Source: Sorangium cellulosum
GTDB lineage: Bacteria > Myxococcota_A > Polyangia > Polyangiales > Polyangiaceae
Direction: 5' to 3'
DNA length: 64,000 bases
Assembly: GCF_004135735.1 (NCBI RefSeq)
Contig: NZ_CP012670.1
Location: 6,526,501-6,590,500 of the forward strand
Shown: positions 22,525 to 31,297 of the stretch, in pieces
Numbering within the stretch: the first letter of the stretch is position 1
How the letters are laid out: the number at the start of each line of letters is the position of its first letter
The notes under the pieces: generated by a model
Databases searched by the model: none
The model's input: only the letters and a program-made list of their open reading frames with translations
What the model was told of the DNA's origin: nothing
Translations under genes and position numbers: made by a program

Positions 22525-23229
22525 GAGCCCGCGGACCTCCAGCGCGACCGACCCTGCCGGCCAGCGTCCCGCGATCGACAACGCGGGTCCCACCGCAACG
22601 CCGGCGTCAACCCCAGCGCCATCGTGGCGCCAGCGCGGACGGTCCAGCGGAAGCGCTCCGCCGCAGCCCGCCCTGCGCTGCTCGGGGGGCGGCGCCCGCA
22701 CGGAGGGCAGCTCGCGCGCGGGCGACGCTTTGCTCGGCGGCGCGGGCGGCGTCTCGCTCGGCGGCGCCGCCGGCTGGCCCGCGCACGGGCGCTCGGGGGG
22801 GCACGGCTCCTCGGCCGGCGCCGCGAGCTCTCCGGGCGCGGGCGACGTTGCCTGCGACGGCAGGCGCTCGCCCATGTCGTCGAGCTGCACGGCGATCGAC
22901 AGGGCCATGGCCGAGACGAGCGGCGTGCAGTCCCCGCGCGTGCGGACGCCGTCGGCCCAGAGCACCCGCCCGCGACGATCGCGGAGGTACATCGACGCGA
23001 TGAGCTCGCCCTGCTCTTGCTCTATCGACGCCGTGATCGCGAGCGGAGCCTCCGCGTCGAAGGGGTCGAAGCCCATATGCCGGGCGGTCTCCGCGCGGAG
23101 GAGCTGCTCGTCGGGGCAGCGCTCTGCGCCCGCGCCGCGCGTGAGCTCGATCCGCACGCGGGCCCGGCCCGGTCCGGAATCGGCCCGGACCGGCGCGGCC
23201 GCGAGCTGCGCGACGAGGGCCACGACCAT
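22525..23229 (-). pseudogene. 3'-truncated secreted protein gene
   Basis: About 235 codons begin with a signal peptide (MVVALVAQLAAAPVRA) and continue with a conserved-looking N-terminal domain: ARVRIELTRGAGAERCPDEQ, ARHMGFDPF, QGELIASMYLRDRRGRVLWADG, and LSIAVQLDDM. A Pro-rich linker (PPSETPPAPPSK) follows, then the start of a beta-rich domain (AVGPALSIAGRW...VALEVRGL). The frame then stops resembling anything and runs into the Cys-rich fragment in another frame. This protein type probably follows ECF sigma genes in related genomes (my recollection), and here it lies directly behind a broken one. The missing 3' end makes a pseudogene likely. Confidence 0.5.
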
Positions 23230-23312
23230 CGAGGTGAGCGCCGCGCGCCATGCCTGCTTTCCCCGTCGCCGGGCATACGGCGCGACGCGCGCGCGCTCCA
23301 GCGGCCGTGCGT

Positions 23313-23918
23313 TCAGGGCCGAGCATGCCCCGCCGTGGCGCCGGCTGTCGTGACCGGCAGCGCTTCCGCGCTCGATCGCAGCCGCTCGCGCAGCAGCGTC
23401 AGCCGGCCCCCTGGAAACCGCTGCGCGTGCGCATGGAAGCAGGCGGCGTCCGCGAGCCCCACCGGCACCTCGCGCCGCCGGTAGGCGCGCTCCAGGTGAT
23501 GGCGGACCTACCGCCAGGCGATCCCGAAGAGCCACGAGGACTCGGCTCGCCAGCTCTTGCCGAGCTACTGCGGTCGAGAGGGCTCGGGCGTGCCCGCGGG
23601 TGCGCTGCGCGGGCGCGGAGGCGTGTCGCTCGGTGCGCTGTCCGCCGCGACGTCGGCCTGCTCGGGCGCCGCGGCGGAAACCAGGACGCCGACCGAGCCC
23701 GGCGGGACCGCGGCCCGCGCGCTGCTGGAGCGCATGGGGTCGTACCGGGGGAAGCTGCGGTAGGCGCCCAGCAGGACGTCCTGGGACAGGTCGTCGAGGT
23801 CGTCCTCGGCGACGCCGAGGTACCGGAGCATGTCCGGGAGGACGTGTACGGCGGTCGCGTGCATGGACGGCCAGCCGCTGGGCTGGACCGGGGCGGTCGG
23901 AAGACGAGAAGGGCTCAT
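23313..23918 (-). pseudogene. Broken ECF-type sigma factor gene
   Basis: The first part (from ATG 23918) reads as sigma-70 region 2: VLPDMLRYLGVAEDDLDDLSQDVLLGAYRSFPRYDP. That frame ends at 23565 after a stretch without sigma similarity. In a different frame, the next conserved block appears: SSWLFGIAWR, a TAG stop at 23510-23508, then VRHHLERAYRRREVPVGLAD. The stop replaces a codon that is normally sense (Gln-like) in this motif. Region 4 (promoter -35 recognition) is not found; the frame ends at 23313. With at least one frameshift, one nonsense codon and no region 4, it cannot encode a working sigma factor. Confidence 0.65.
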
Positions 23919-23971
23919 ATTCAGAGTTACGGGGCGTATCCCGCGGCCGTCACGGAATCGGACCGGCCCTC

Positions 23972-24205
23972 CCGGACACGCACCCCGCCCATCTGGACAC
24001 GCACCCCGCCCATCTGGACACGCACCCCGCCCATCTGGACACGCACCCGCCCATCTGGACACGCACCCGCCCATCTGGACACGCACCCCGCCCATCTGGA
24101 CACGCACCCCGCCCATCTGGACACGCACCCGCCCATCTGGACACGCACCCCGCCCATCTGGACACGCACCCGCCCATCTGGACACGCACCCCGCTCATCC
24201 GGACA
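23972..24205. repeat. 20/21-bp minisatellite
   Basis: Ten copies of a unit containing catctggacacgcacc start at 23990, 24011, 24032, 24052, 24072, 24093, 24114, 24134, 24155 and 24175, with degenerate flanking copies. Unit lengths are 21, 21, 20, 20, 21, 21, 20, 21 and 20, depending on whether four or three C residues precede the gccc. There are no unique spacers, so it is not a CRISPR array. Unequal units break any reading frame, so it is not coding. It abuts the sigma-factor remnant. Confidence 0.92.
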
Positions 24206-24368
24206 TCCCACCTCGACCCACTCGCACCCGGTGCCCCGTCTTCGCGTCCAGATCCGGCGTTGGCGTTGGACCTATCGCTCCCGAGCGAGCTCGTCCTCGT
24301 GGCTTTGCACCGTGCCCCAGCGTGCACGGGACATCGGGCGACGCCGCGGTCCCCCCGCCTGGAGCGGA

Positions 24369-27300
24369 TTACGCCGGGTTGCCGCCATGGCCGCCGGGGA
24401 TGGCGGAGCGCCGGCGCAACCGCACCAGGGCGAGCCCTCCGAGGACGAGGAGCCACGGCGCCGCGTCCTCGCTGGCGGGCGTCATGCGGCAGCCGCCGCA
24501 TCCTCCTCCGTTCGGGGTCTCGCCGCCTTCCTCCGCGCCGGCCGTGGAGGTGCTGGAGCCCGCGCCGGTCCCGGCCGCGCTGCCGCCATGCCCGCCGCCG
24601 GCCTCACCGCCGCCGCCCCCGGCGCCTGCCACCGTGCTCGTCGCGGGCGCGCCCCCTTCGCCGCCCCCGCTCGCGCCGCCCCCGCTCGCGCTGCCGCCAC
24701 CGCCCTCACCTCCCTCGCCGCCGCCCGGCGCGCACGCGCCGTCCTGGCACACGCCGCGCGCCGTACGCTGTCCAGGGACATAGAGCCACGCGTGAGGGAA
24801 CCAGACGTAGTCGCCGCCCTCGCCGCCGACGACCAGCACGCGGCCGTCCTGGAGCGCCGTCGTCGCGTGCTCGAAGAGCATCTGCGGCGGCGGCGCCGCC
24901 GGCGCCCAGGCGTTGCTCGCCGGATCGTAGATCTCGACGGCGTGATCGAGCGGGCCCCTCGGCCGCATGAGCTCCCCCACCGCGTCGCCCACCACGAGCA
25001 CCCGGCCGTCGGCGAGGAGCGCCGCCTCATGCGAGTCCCGGCCGACGCGCATCGACCCCGTCGCGGTCCAGGTGTCGGCCTCCGGATCGTACACCTCCGC
25101 CGTGGTGCGGTGGTCGTACCTGCCCGAGACGACGAGCACGCGGCCATCGTGCAGCAGCGTCGCCGTGTGGCGTGCGCGGCCGATGCTCATCGGGGCGACG
25201 GGCGTCCAGGTGTCGGCCTCCGGGTCGTACACCTCCGCGGTCACGCCGGCGTCGGCCTGGGGGGGGTCCGCTCCCGCCACGAGGACCCGGCCGTCCCGCA
25301 GCAGCGTCGCCGTGTGCCCCTCGCGCGCCACGTTCATCGGCGCGGCCGCGGTCCACGTGTCGCGCTCCGGATCGTACAGCTCGGCGGTCGCCGAGGCGCC
25401 GCCGCCCGCGACCAGCACCCGGCCGTCCGCCAGCAGCGCAGCAGCGAAGTTCACGCGAGGCTGGAGCCTGGGCGCGGCGAGGTTCCACGCGCCCGTTCCC
25501 GGGTCGAACCGCGCCGAGGCCTCCCGCGCTCCGATCATGAGCACCGTGCCGTCCGCGAGCGGCACCAGCATGAGCCCAGGCGGCAGCGAGCTCACCGGCC
25601 CGGTGTCCTGCCACCGGTCCGTCCGCGGGTCGTAGCGCCTCGCCACCGGGCGCGGGGCCTCGAAGCTCGCCGCGCGCTCGGTCCCCACCACGAGGACGGT
25701 GCCGTCCGAGAGCCGCGCGGCCGCCGCCTGCCCCTCCAGCGTGGAGTCCATCGACCTCGCGGCCTGCCAGGCGCCGGGCGTGCCCGGGAGCGCGCAGCGC
25801 GTCCCGTCGGGCCGCTCGGCCGCAGGCCCGGAGCACCCCGCGGCAGGGTCACACGCCGGCGCCTCGTGGCAGCCGTCGACGGGCTCGCACGTCACGACAG
25901 CGGTCGCGACGCAGGCGCCGCCCTCGCACGCGCTCGCCGCCGAGCACACCTCGCCACGGTCGCAGGGCGTGCCGTCCGGCGCGGGCGCGCCGCCGACGCA
26001 GGCGCCCGCCTCGCAGACGCCCCCCACGCGGCACGCGCCCGCGTCGTCGCACGCCGCGCCCGAGAGCGGCGTGCACACCCCGTCCTGCGACGCCCCCGCC
26101 GCGCGCGCGCACGCGTCGCACGGCCCCGCGCAGGCCGCGTCGCAGCAGACGGCGTCGGCGCAGAAGCCGCTCGCGCAATCGCCGTCCTCCGCGCACGCCG
26201 CGCCGCGCGGCGAGCGCTCGTGAAAGAGCACGGCCGTCGCCGTCCTCACGGGCGTGCCCGCGGACGGATCGTCGCCGTGGACGTAGCCGCCGGCGATGAG
26301 CACGCTGCCGTCGTCGAGCAGCGTCGATGTGTGGTAGGCGCGCGCGAGGCTCGGCAGCGAGGAGCCCGCCGGCGGGCGGGGCAGCTCCGCCCAGGCGACG
26401 CGCGCAGGGTCGTAGACCGACGGGGCGGACGAGAGGCTGACGCGGTCGGTGTCGAAGGGCGCGCCCCCTCCGATCGGCCCCGAGGAGACATGGCAGCTCT
26501 CGTGGTTCATGCCCCCTGTCCGGAGCACATTTCCGCTCGGGAGCAGCGAGGTGGATATCCCTTCGTCGGGAGTGGAGCTGCAATGACCGCCGTGGAGCGC
26601 CGTGAATCGAAGCGACGTCAGCACCCAGCGATTGAGCCTGCGGAGGTAGACCTCCGAGAAGATCTCGGCTTGCTCGACGAAGGAGCTGCTGCCCACGACG
26701 AGGAGATCGCCTCCCGGGAGCGGCGTCGCGCTCTGGTCGACGTATCCCGGGACGATGCGGTCGACGGTCTGCAACCAGGTGTCGATCTCCGGAGCGTAGA
26801 TGCTGCTGCGGTTGCCGGCCACCACCAGCACCCGGCCGCCGTCGAGCAGCATCGCGTCGACGGAGGCGGCCCGGAGCGTGGGGCCGGGCGCCCGGATGAC
26901 CGTCCAGCTCTCCGAGGCGGGGTCATAGAGGTTCCCCACGACGGCGCTCGGGGTGTTCGAGAGGTTCGAGAACGCGCCGAGGACCAGCAGCTTGCCGTCC
27001 GGCAGGGCCACCGCGGACGGGTTCCAGACCCGGATGGACGGCGGCGGCAACGACCTCCAGCGGTCGAGCGCCGGCGCGTAGATCGCGACGGACGCGCCGT
27101 CGGTCGCGACGACCTCGCCGCCCGGCAGGCGCACCGTCGCGAGGGCTCCGCCGAGCACGGCGCCGAGCGGCGCCGTGGGCTCCCACGACCTGCTCGCCGG
27201 GTCGTAGATCTCCGCCTCGGGCCCGCCCCCCACGACGAGCACCCGGCCGTCCTGGAGCAGCGTGGCCGCGTGCTGGGCGCGCGGTGTGCTCATCGGCGGC

Positions 27301-27401
27301 GCTGCCTCCCAGGAGGGCGCGCTCGCCGCCAGGGCCTCGCCTGCAGACAGCATCCACGGCGCGCACGCCAGCGCGAGCCCGAGCATCGATGCGAATCGCA
27401 T
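24369..27401 (-). CDS. Kelch-repeat surface protein with MYXO-CTERM-like anchor
   Basis: The 1,010-aa exported protein has a signal peptide (to about ALA-A, residue 25). Kelch repeats of the form 'ATLLQDGRVLVVGG...AEIYDPASRSW' follow in two blocks (about 30-390 and 545-870), enough for two beta-propellers. A Cys-rich module sits between them (about 395-535; GDCASGFCADAVCCDAAC, then CEAGACVGG units). The tail is Gly/Ser-rich, then GGCGGC, a hydrophobic segment (PWLLVLGGLALV) and RLRRR. This matches the MYXO-CTERM plan for sorting to the cell surface. GGGGAGGA precedes ATG 27401. Kelch propellers usually bind proteins or glycans; the partner is unknown. Confidence 0.88.
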   Translation of the reverse strand: MRFASMLGLALACAPWMLSAGEALAASAPSWEAAPPMSTPRAQHAATLLQDGRVLVVGGGPEAEIYDPASRSWEPTAPLGAVLGGALATVRLPGGEVVATDGASVAIYAPALDRWRSLPPPSIRVWNPSAVALPDGKLLVLGAFSNLSNTPSAVVGNLYDPASESWTVIRAPGPTLRAASVDAMLLDGGRVLVVAGNRSSIYAPEIDTWLQTVDRIVPGYVDQSATPLPGGDLLVVGSSSFVEQAEIFSEVYLRRLNRWVLTSLRFTALHGGHCSSTPDEGISTSLLPSGNVLRTGGMNHESCHVSSGPIGGGAPFDTDRVSLSSAPSVYDPARVAWAELPRPPAGSSLPSLARAYHTSTLLDDGSVLIAGGYVHGDDPSAGTPVRTATAVLFHERSPRGAACAEDGDCASGFCADAVCCDAACAGPCDACARAAGASQDGVCTPLSGAACDDAGACRVGGVCEAGACVGGAPAPDGTPCDRGEVCSAASACEGGACVATAVVTCEPVDGCHEAPACDPAAGCSGPAAERPDGTRCALPGTPGAWQAARSMDSTLEGQAAAARLSDGTVLVVGTERAASFEAPRPVARRYDPRTDRWQDTGPVSSLPPGLMLVPLADGTVLMIGAREASARFDPGTGAWNLAAPRLQPRVNFAAALLADGRVLVAGGGASATAELYDPERDTWTAAAPMNVAREGHTATLLRDGRVLVAGADPPQADAGVTAEVYDPEADTWTPVAPMSIGRARHTATLLHDGRVLVVSGRYDHRTTAEVYDPEADTWTATGSMRVGRDSHEAALLADGRVLVVGDAVGELMRPRGPLDHAVEIYDPASNAWAPAAPPPQMLFEHATTALQDGRVLVVGGEGGDYVWFPHAWLYVPGQRTARGVCQDGACAPGGGEGGEGGGGSASGGGASGGGEGGAPATSTVAGAGGGGGEAGGGHGGSAAGTGAGSSTSTAGAEEGGETPNGGGCGGCRMTPASEDAAPWLLVLGGLALVRLRRRSAIPGGHGGNPA

Positions 27402-27542
27402 GGGTCCTCCCCTGCCTCTGTCCGCGTTCGGTGCTCACCGACCGACGGCCATTCAGCCAGGCGAAAGAAAGCAGGAGACGAAGCGCTCACCGTGCAGCGT
27501 GAGCGGATGAGGCCCCCCACGACGCCGCGACGAGGACCCTGC

Positions 27543-27728
27543 TCAGGGCGAACCTGCATCCACCAGATCCGACGGCTTCAGTCCGTCCGGTTGCCACATG
27601 CATATTCCGTTGCACTCCTCTTCGTGCCAGTGGCAGAAGACCCCATTGGGAGGCGGAGAGCTCATGGAGAAGCACTGCTGGTGATGGAGACACCTGGGGT
27701 TCGGGGTGCCGGGCGGGTTGACCCATCG
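27543..27728 (-). pseudogene. Cys/His-rich protein tail without a start
   Basis: A frame opening just after a TGA ends at TGA 27543-27545. It reads WVNPPGTPNPRCLHHQQC, then VFCHWHEEECNGICMW and a short tail. The spaced Cys and His residues and lower GC at third positions suggest real coding history. There is no start codon except an internal ATG (within CFSMSSPPP), which would leave about 40 residues. The frame begins immediately beside a 27-bp inverted repeat (27738-27810). It may be the 3' end of a gene cut off by that element. No family recognised. Confidence 0.3.
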
Positions 27729-27737
27729 TCAGGCGTA

Positions 27738-27810
27738 GGCCCCCGGAGAGGGTGTTCGTGGCGTGGGGCGGCGCGGGGGCCTCACGCCACGAACACCCTC
27801 TCCGGGGGCC
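27738..27810. repeat. Perfect 27-bp inverted repeat
   Basis: Arms at 27738-27764 and 27784-27810 are exact reverse complements, with a 19-nt spacer. The stem contains gagagggtgttcgtggcg. It lies 70 bp past the stop of the minus-strand DUF1552 gene, so it could act as a terminator. Its length and perfection exceed what termination needs. A 13-bp direct repeat (gcaagaccgcccg) follows at about 27821-27846. Confidence 0.9.
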
Positions 27811-27879
27811 GGGCAGCCTGGCAAGACCGCCCGGCAAGACCGCCCGGGACGCGCTCGCGCGACGCGGTACGACGCGATC

Positions 27880-29259
27880 TCAGGTGAGCCCGGGCAGCGG
27901 CCCGGTGCTGAACTCCGGGTCACCGAACGTCGTGTCGTCGGTCCCCATCGCGTTCGCGATCGTGACCAGCAGATCGTTGTGCTGGCGCGCCCGGCCGCCG
28001 TTCGCCAGGTAGTCCACGAAGCGACCGGTGCGGAAGACCCCGCCCGCGCTGCCGGCGAGCAAGAACGGCATGTTCGTCAGCGCGTGCTGCGTCGACTCGC
28101 TGATCTCCGTGACCCACAGGACCACGGTGTTGTCGAGCAGCGACCTGTCCCCTTCCTTGTACGAGTCGAGCTTCCCGAGCAGGTAGGCGAGCTGCTCCGC
28201 GAACCAGGTGTGGATCTTCGTGTACTTCGCCTTGCCCGCGTCGTTCCACTGGTGCGAGATGGCGTGGTGATTCTCGCTGAGGCCGAGGAACGGATAGAGG
28301 TGCTCGCTCTCGGCGTAGGACCACTGGATCGTGACGATCCGGGTGAGATCGCACGCGAGCGCGGCGGCCGCGAGATCCATCTGGAGCTGGCCGATGGCGG
28401 GCATGTTCGCGTCATCCGAGAGATCGATGCGCGCCCCCAGCGCCGGCGGCTTGCAGAGCGGGGCCGGGGCGCCGGTGCCGTCCGGGGCGCCGCCGCCGGC
28501 CAGGCGCTGCTCGATCTCCCGGATCGACTGCATGTGCGCCTCGAGCTTGATGCGATCCTCCGCGCCGATGCGGGGCCGCACGTCCGCGATCTCCTCGCGG
28601 AGCAGCTCGAACACCGTCCGGCGCTGCGCCCGGAGCCGGTCCAGCGCGGCGGAGCCGCCCTCGGAGCCGCCCTGGCCCGGCACCGCGGCCCCGAAGAGCT
28701 GCTCGAAGGTGTCATACGGATCCTCGCGCGGGGGGATCGGCTGGTCGGGCGCGCTGTAGCAGAGCCGGCCGCGCACCTCCGCGTCGCGGACCTGCACGCC
28801 GAGCTCCAGGGTGCGGAACAGCGTCGAGGGCTTCAGCTTGTTCGCGATGTGCTGGTCGAGCGAGATCCCCGACGCCCAGCCCGCGTTGTTGGACATGAAG
28901 CTCCGGAAGTTGCCCTTGAGCAGCGCCCGCCCCGTGAGCAGGCCGCCGATGCCCCGCGCGTGCTCGGAGCCGATGTTGGAGTTGACCACGACGTTCATGT
29001 TGATCCCGCGCAGCGGGATCAGCTTCGACTTGAACGGCTCCAGCTTCTCCAGCAGCGGGCTCAGCGTGAAGTTGGTCTCCGTGCCCGTGGGCATCCATTG
29101 CGACTCGAGCGTGCCGTTCGGCGTGTAGAACACCACGAAGCGCTTCGGCGCCACGGCCTCGTCCCCGCGGGCCAGCTCGGCGTTGAGCAGGGGGATCGCC
29201 GCCGTCGCCGCCAGCGAGCCCTGGAGCAGCCGCCGTCGAGTGATCAATCGCGGTCTCAT
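27880..29259 (-). CDS. DUF1552 secreted protein (Tat signal)
   Basis: The 459-aa protein starts MRPRLITRRRLLQGSLAATA, a twin-arginine-type signal (TRRRLLQG), so folded export is predicted. The rest fits DUF1552: RFVVFYTPNGTLESQWMPTG, LIPLRGINMN, SEHARGIGGLLTG, SGISLDQHIA, and a C-terminal region with HHAISHQWN and VTEISESTQHALTNMPF. The Asp/His/Ser distribution resembles alkaline-phosphatase or sulfatase-like folds, but activity is unproven. AGGAGGAATGAG precedes ATG 29259 and contains the stop of the DUF1592 gene (29261), so translation is coupled. DUF1592/DUF1552 pairs occur in planctomycetes and myxobacteria. Confidence 0.88.
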   Translation of the reverse strand: MRPRLITRRRLLQGSLAATAAIPLLNAELARGDEAVAPKRFVVFYTPNGTLESQWMPTGTETNFTLSPLLEKLEPFKSKLIPLRGINMNVVVNSNIGSEHARGIGGLLTGRALLKGNFRSFMSNNAGWASGISLDQHIANKLKPSTLFRTLELGVQVRDAEVRGRLCYSAPDQPIPPREDPYDTFEQLFGAAVPGQGGSEGGSAALDRLRAQRRTVFELLREEIADVRPRIGAEDRIKLEAHMQSIREIEQRLAGGGAPDGTGAPAPLCKPPALGARIDLSDDANMPAIGQLQMDLAAAALACDLTRIVTIQWSYAESEHLYPFLGLSENHHAISHQWNDAGKAKYTKIHTWFAEQLAYLLGKLDSYKEGDRSLLDNTVVLWVTEISESTQHALTNMPFLLAGSAGGVFRTGRFVDYLANGGRARQHNDLLVTIANAMGTDDTTFGDPEFSTGPLPGLT

Positions 29260-29260
29260 C

Positions 29261-30997
29261 TCATTCCTCCTCTGCTGCGATCGCGCTGCGGTACATGAAC
29301 GCCTCGGTCTGCGTCGTGGCCACGATGAGCTCCACGAGATCGCCCTCGGAGCCGTGGAACCCCGCGCGCAGATCGTCGAGCGAGCACGCGTCGCCGGGGG
29401 CCTCGAAGCGCCCCGCCGCATAGCGGAACCATTGCGACGCGAGGCACTCGCGGACCTGCGCGCTCCCGGCGAGCCGCTCCGCCAGCTCGCGGACGCCGAG
29501 GAACGGGCCTTCCATGTCCGCGGATCCGACGATCTCCCCGGAGACGTCGATGACCTGCCCGCCCTCCTCGGTGCGGTACGCGCCGACGGCATCGAAGTTC
29601 TCGAACGCGAAGCCGATGGGGTCCATCAGCTTGTGGCAGCCGGCGCACGAGGGATCGGACGCGTGCTGCTGGTACCGCTCGCGCGCGGTGACGCCTTGCT
29701 CGCCCGCCGGCGGCGTGAGATCGACGTTGTCGGGCGGCGGCGGCGGCTCCTGGCACATGAGCTTCGTCCGGATGGCCTTGCCGCGCAGGACCGGAGAGGT
29801 CGAGTCCGGATGCGCGTGGACGGCCAGGAAAGCCGGCTGCGTGAGCACCCCGGCGCGCTGGTCGGGCGGGAGCTCGACGAGCTGGGGAGCGGTCGTGCCG
29901 GGCGGGACGCTCACGCCGTACAGCCGGGCGACCGGCTCGGTGGCGAAGCCGATGGGCAGCGTCAGCAGGCTCGAGAGCTTGCGGTCGCCCGACCACAGGA
30001 CGTGCTCGACGAACGCCGGCGTCTCCGCGCGCATCCCTGCCACGAGCTCGTCGTCGAACCCGGGGAACGCGCCCTCCTCCCTGACGATGCTGTCCAGCTT
30101 TCCGAGGTTGAGCCACTGCCTGTAGAACTCCGCGATCGCCAGGCGCGCCTTCGGGCTCTCGAGCATCTCGCGGGCTCGCTCGGCGAGCTGCTCGCGGGTG
30201 TCGAGCAGGCCGGCCTCGGCGGCGTCGAGCAGCGCGTCGTCGGGGGCTGACGCCCAGACGAGGTAGGAGAGGCGCGACGCGAGCTCGTACGGATCGAGGC
30301 GCACCCGCGGCGCGGCCTCCTCGAGATCGTGGCGCAGCTCCAGGCGGAACAGGAACTTCGGCGACTGCAGCATGGCCCGGAGGACCACCTCGACGCCCTC
30401 GCGCAGCGACCCGCCCGTGCGCCCCGCCGCGTAGGCCCGCATGAGCCGATCGATCTCGGCCTGCGAGAGCGGCCTGCGGTACGCGCGCCGGCCGAAGCGC
30501 TCGATGAACTGCCGCGCGCACGCCTCCTCCTGCGCGGCCTGCCCCTCGACGGCGGCCGGATCGCACGGCAGCAGCCGCGAGAGATCGCCCGCCACGGCCT
30601 CGGCCGCGAGCGCCTCGGCGGCCAGGAGGTACTTCTCGGCATGCAGCGGAGATACGGTCAGCACCGAGGCGTTGTTGTTGAAGCCGCCGGCGACCTCATC
30701 CGCCGGAAACTGATCGGCCGGGGTGAGCGAGGTGCCGAGGAGGTCTCGAACGGTGTTGTTGTATTCGAACCGCGTCAGTCGCCGTTGCGGCGCAAGGAGC
30801 CGCTCGGTCCCGCACACCGCATGGGCATCTCCCTGTCCGGACCCCGAGCCGTCCGGCCCAGCGCCATCCGACCCGGAGCCGTCCGGCCCAAAGCCCGCCG
30901 CCCCGATGTATCCGTCGCATCCGACCGCGAGCGTCAGCGCGAGCGTCACGAGAGGCGCGCGAAGAGCTCGCCAGTGACGATATCCCAAGTCAGCCAT
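29261..30997 (-). CDS. DUF1592/DUF1588/DUF1585 lipoprotein
   Basis: The 578-aa lipoprotein (lipobox LAVGC near residue 26) has a short Gly/Asp/Ser linker. The order of DUF1587/1595, 1592, 1588 and 1585 modules follows. Recognisable motifs are LTRFEYNNTVRDLLG, QFIERFGRRAYRRPLSQAEI, AMLQSPKFLFRLEL, YELASRLSYLVWASAPDDALLDAAEAG, and a CxxCH-like DPSCAGCHKLMDPIGFAFENFDAVG. The CAGCH motif resembles a c-type haem site. ATG 30997 is chosen because AGGAGG lies about 8 nt upstream and the signal peptide starts there. It forms a two-gene operon with the DUF1552 gene. Role unknown; a surface redox or hydrolytic function is a guess. Confidence 0.88.
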   Translation of the reverse strand: MADLGYRHWRALRAPLVTLALTLAVGCDGYIGAAGFGPDGSGSDGAGPDGSGSGQGDAHAVCGTERLLAPQRRLTRFEYNNTVRDLLGTSLTPADQFPADEVAGGFNNNASVLTVSPLHAEKYLLAAEALAAEAVAGDLSRLLPCDPAAVEGQAAQEEACARQFIERFGRRAYRRPLSQAEIDRLMRAYAAGRTGGSLREGVEVVLRAMLQSPKFLFRLELRHDLEEAAPRVRLDPYELASRLSYLVWASAPDDALLDAAEAGLLDTREQLAERAREMLESPKARLAIAEFYRQWLNLGKLDSIVREEGAFPGFDDELVAGMRAETPAFVEHVLWSGDRKLSSLLTLPIGFATEPVARLYGVSVPPGTTAPQLVELPPDQRAGVLTQPAFLAVHAHPDSTSPVLRGKAIRTKLMCQEPPPPPDNVDLTPPAGEQGVTARERYQQHASDPSCAGCHKLMDPIGFAFENFDAVGAYRTEEGGQVIDVSGEIVGSADMEGPFLGVRELAERLAGSAQVRECLASQWFRYAAGRFEAPGDACSLDDLRAGFHGSEGDLVELIVATTQTEAFMYRSAIAAEEE

Positions 30998-31023
30998 ACC
31001 GCGACCTCCTACCGTCGGGCCCC

Positions 31024-31053
31024 AAACTACGGTGAGGTCTCGCCAGGCGTCAA
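31024..31053 (-). promoter_or_regulatory. Possible sigma-70-type promoter of the DUF1592 operon
   Basis: Read on the minus strand, TTGACG (31048-31053) and TAGTTT (31024-31029) are separated by 18 bp. The -10 lies 26 bp before the start codon at 30997, leaving a short leader. This is sequence resemblance only. Confidence 0.35.
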
Positions 31054-31195
31054 GCACGGCCACGCCATTGCACCGCAGGAAATGCCAGCGCGCATTGCAC
31101 GGTGAGCGCCCGCAATGGAATCATCCAATCAGGGAGTCCACTCCCGCCGCATCGCGGAGCTCACCCCTGTCCTCATCGAGCTCAACCGCTCTCCG

Positions 31196-31219
31196 GCGCG
31201 CCGCGCCAGGGCGGCGCGC
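31196..31219 (-). terminator. 9-bp GC stem downstream of the subtilase gene
   Basis: Arms gcgcgccgc (31196-31204) and gcggcgcgc (31211-31219) form a perfect 9-bp stem with a 6-nt loop, about 80 bp beyond the subtilase stop. There is no T-run. Confidence 0.35.
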
Positions 31220-31297
31220 GCGGGGATACGCGCCGCGTCATGGCGGCGCAGCCGGATGAGCGAGAGATGGATGAGCGGGAGATTTTGAGAGGTGCTC

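Noticed and set aside
23565-24185. Protein made of repeated PDGR/QMGG peptides
   Set aside because: Its repeats come from translating the 20/21-bp minisatellite, whose mixed unit length shifts frame; only the sigma-like portion is meaningful.
23972-24205. CRISPR-like array
   Set aside because: Units are contiguous and similar throughout with no unique spacers and no cas genes nearby.
23250-27887. 1,545-codon plus-strand frame
   Set aside because: It runs through the pseudogenes, the minisatellite and antisense of the kelch gene, with no domain or plausible start.
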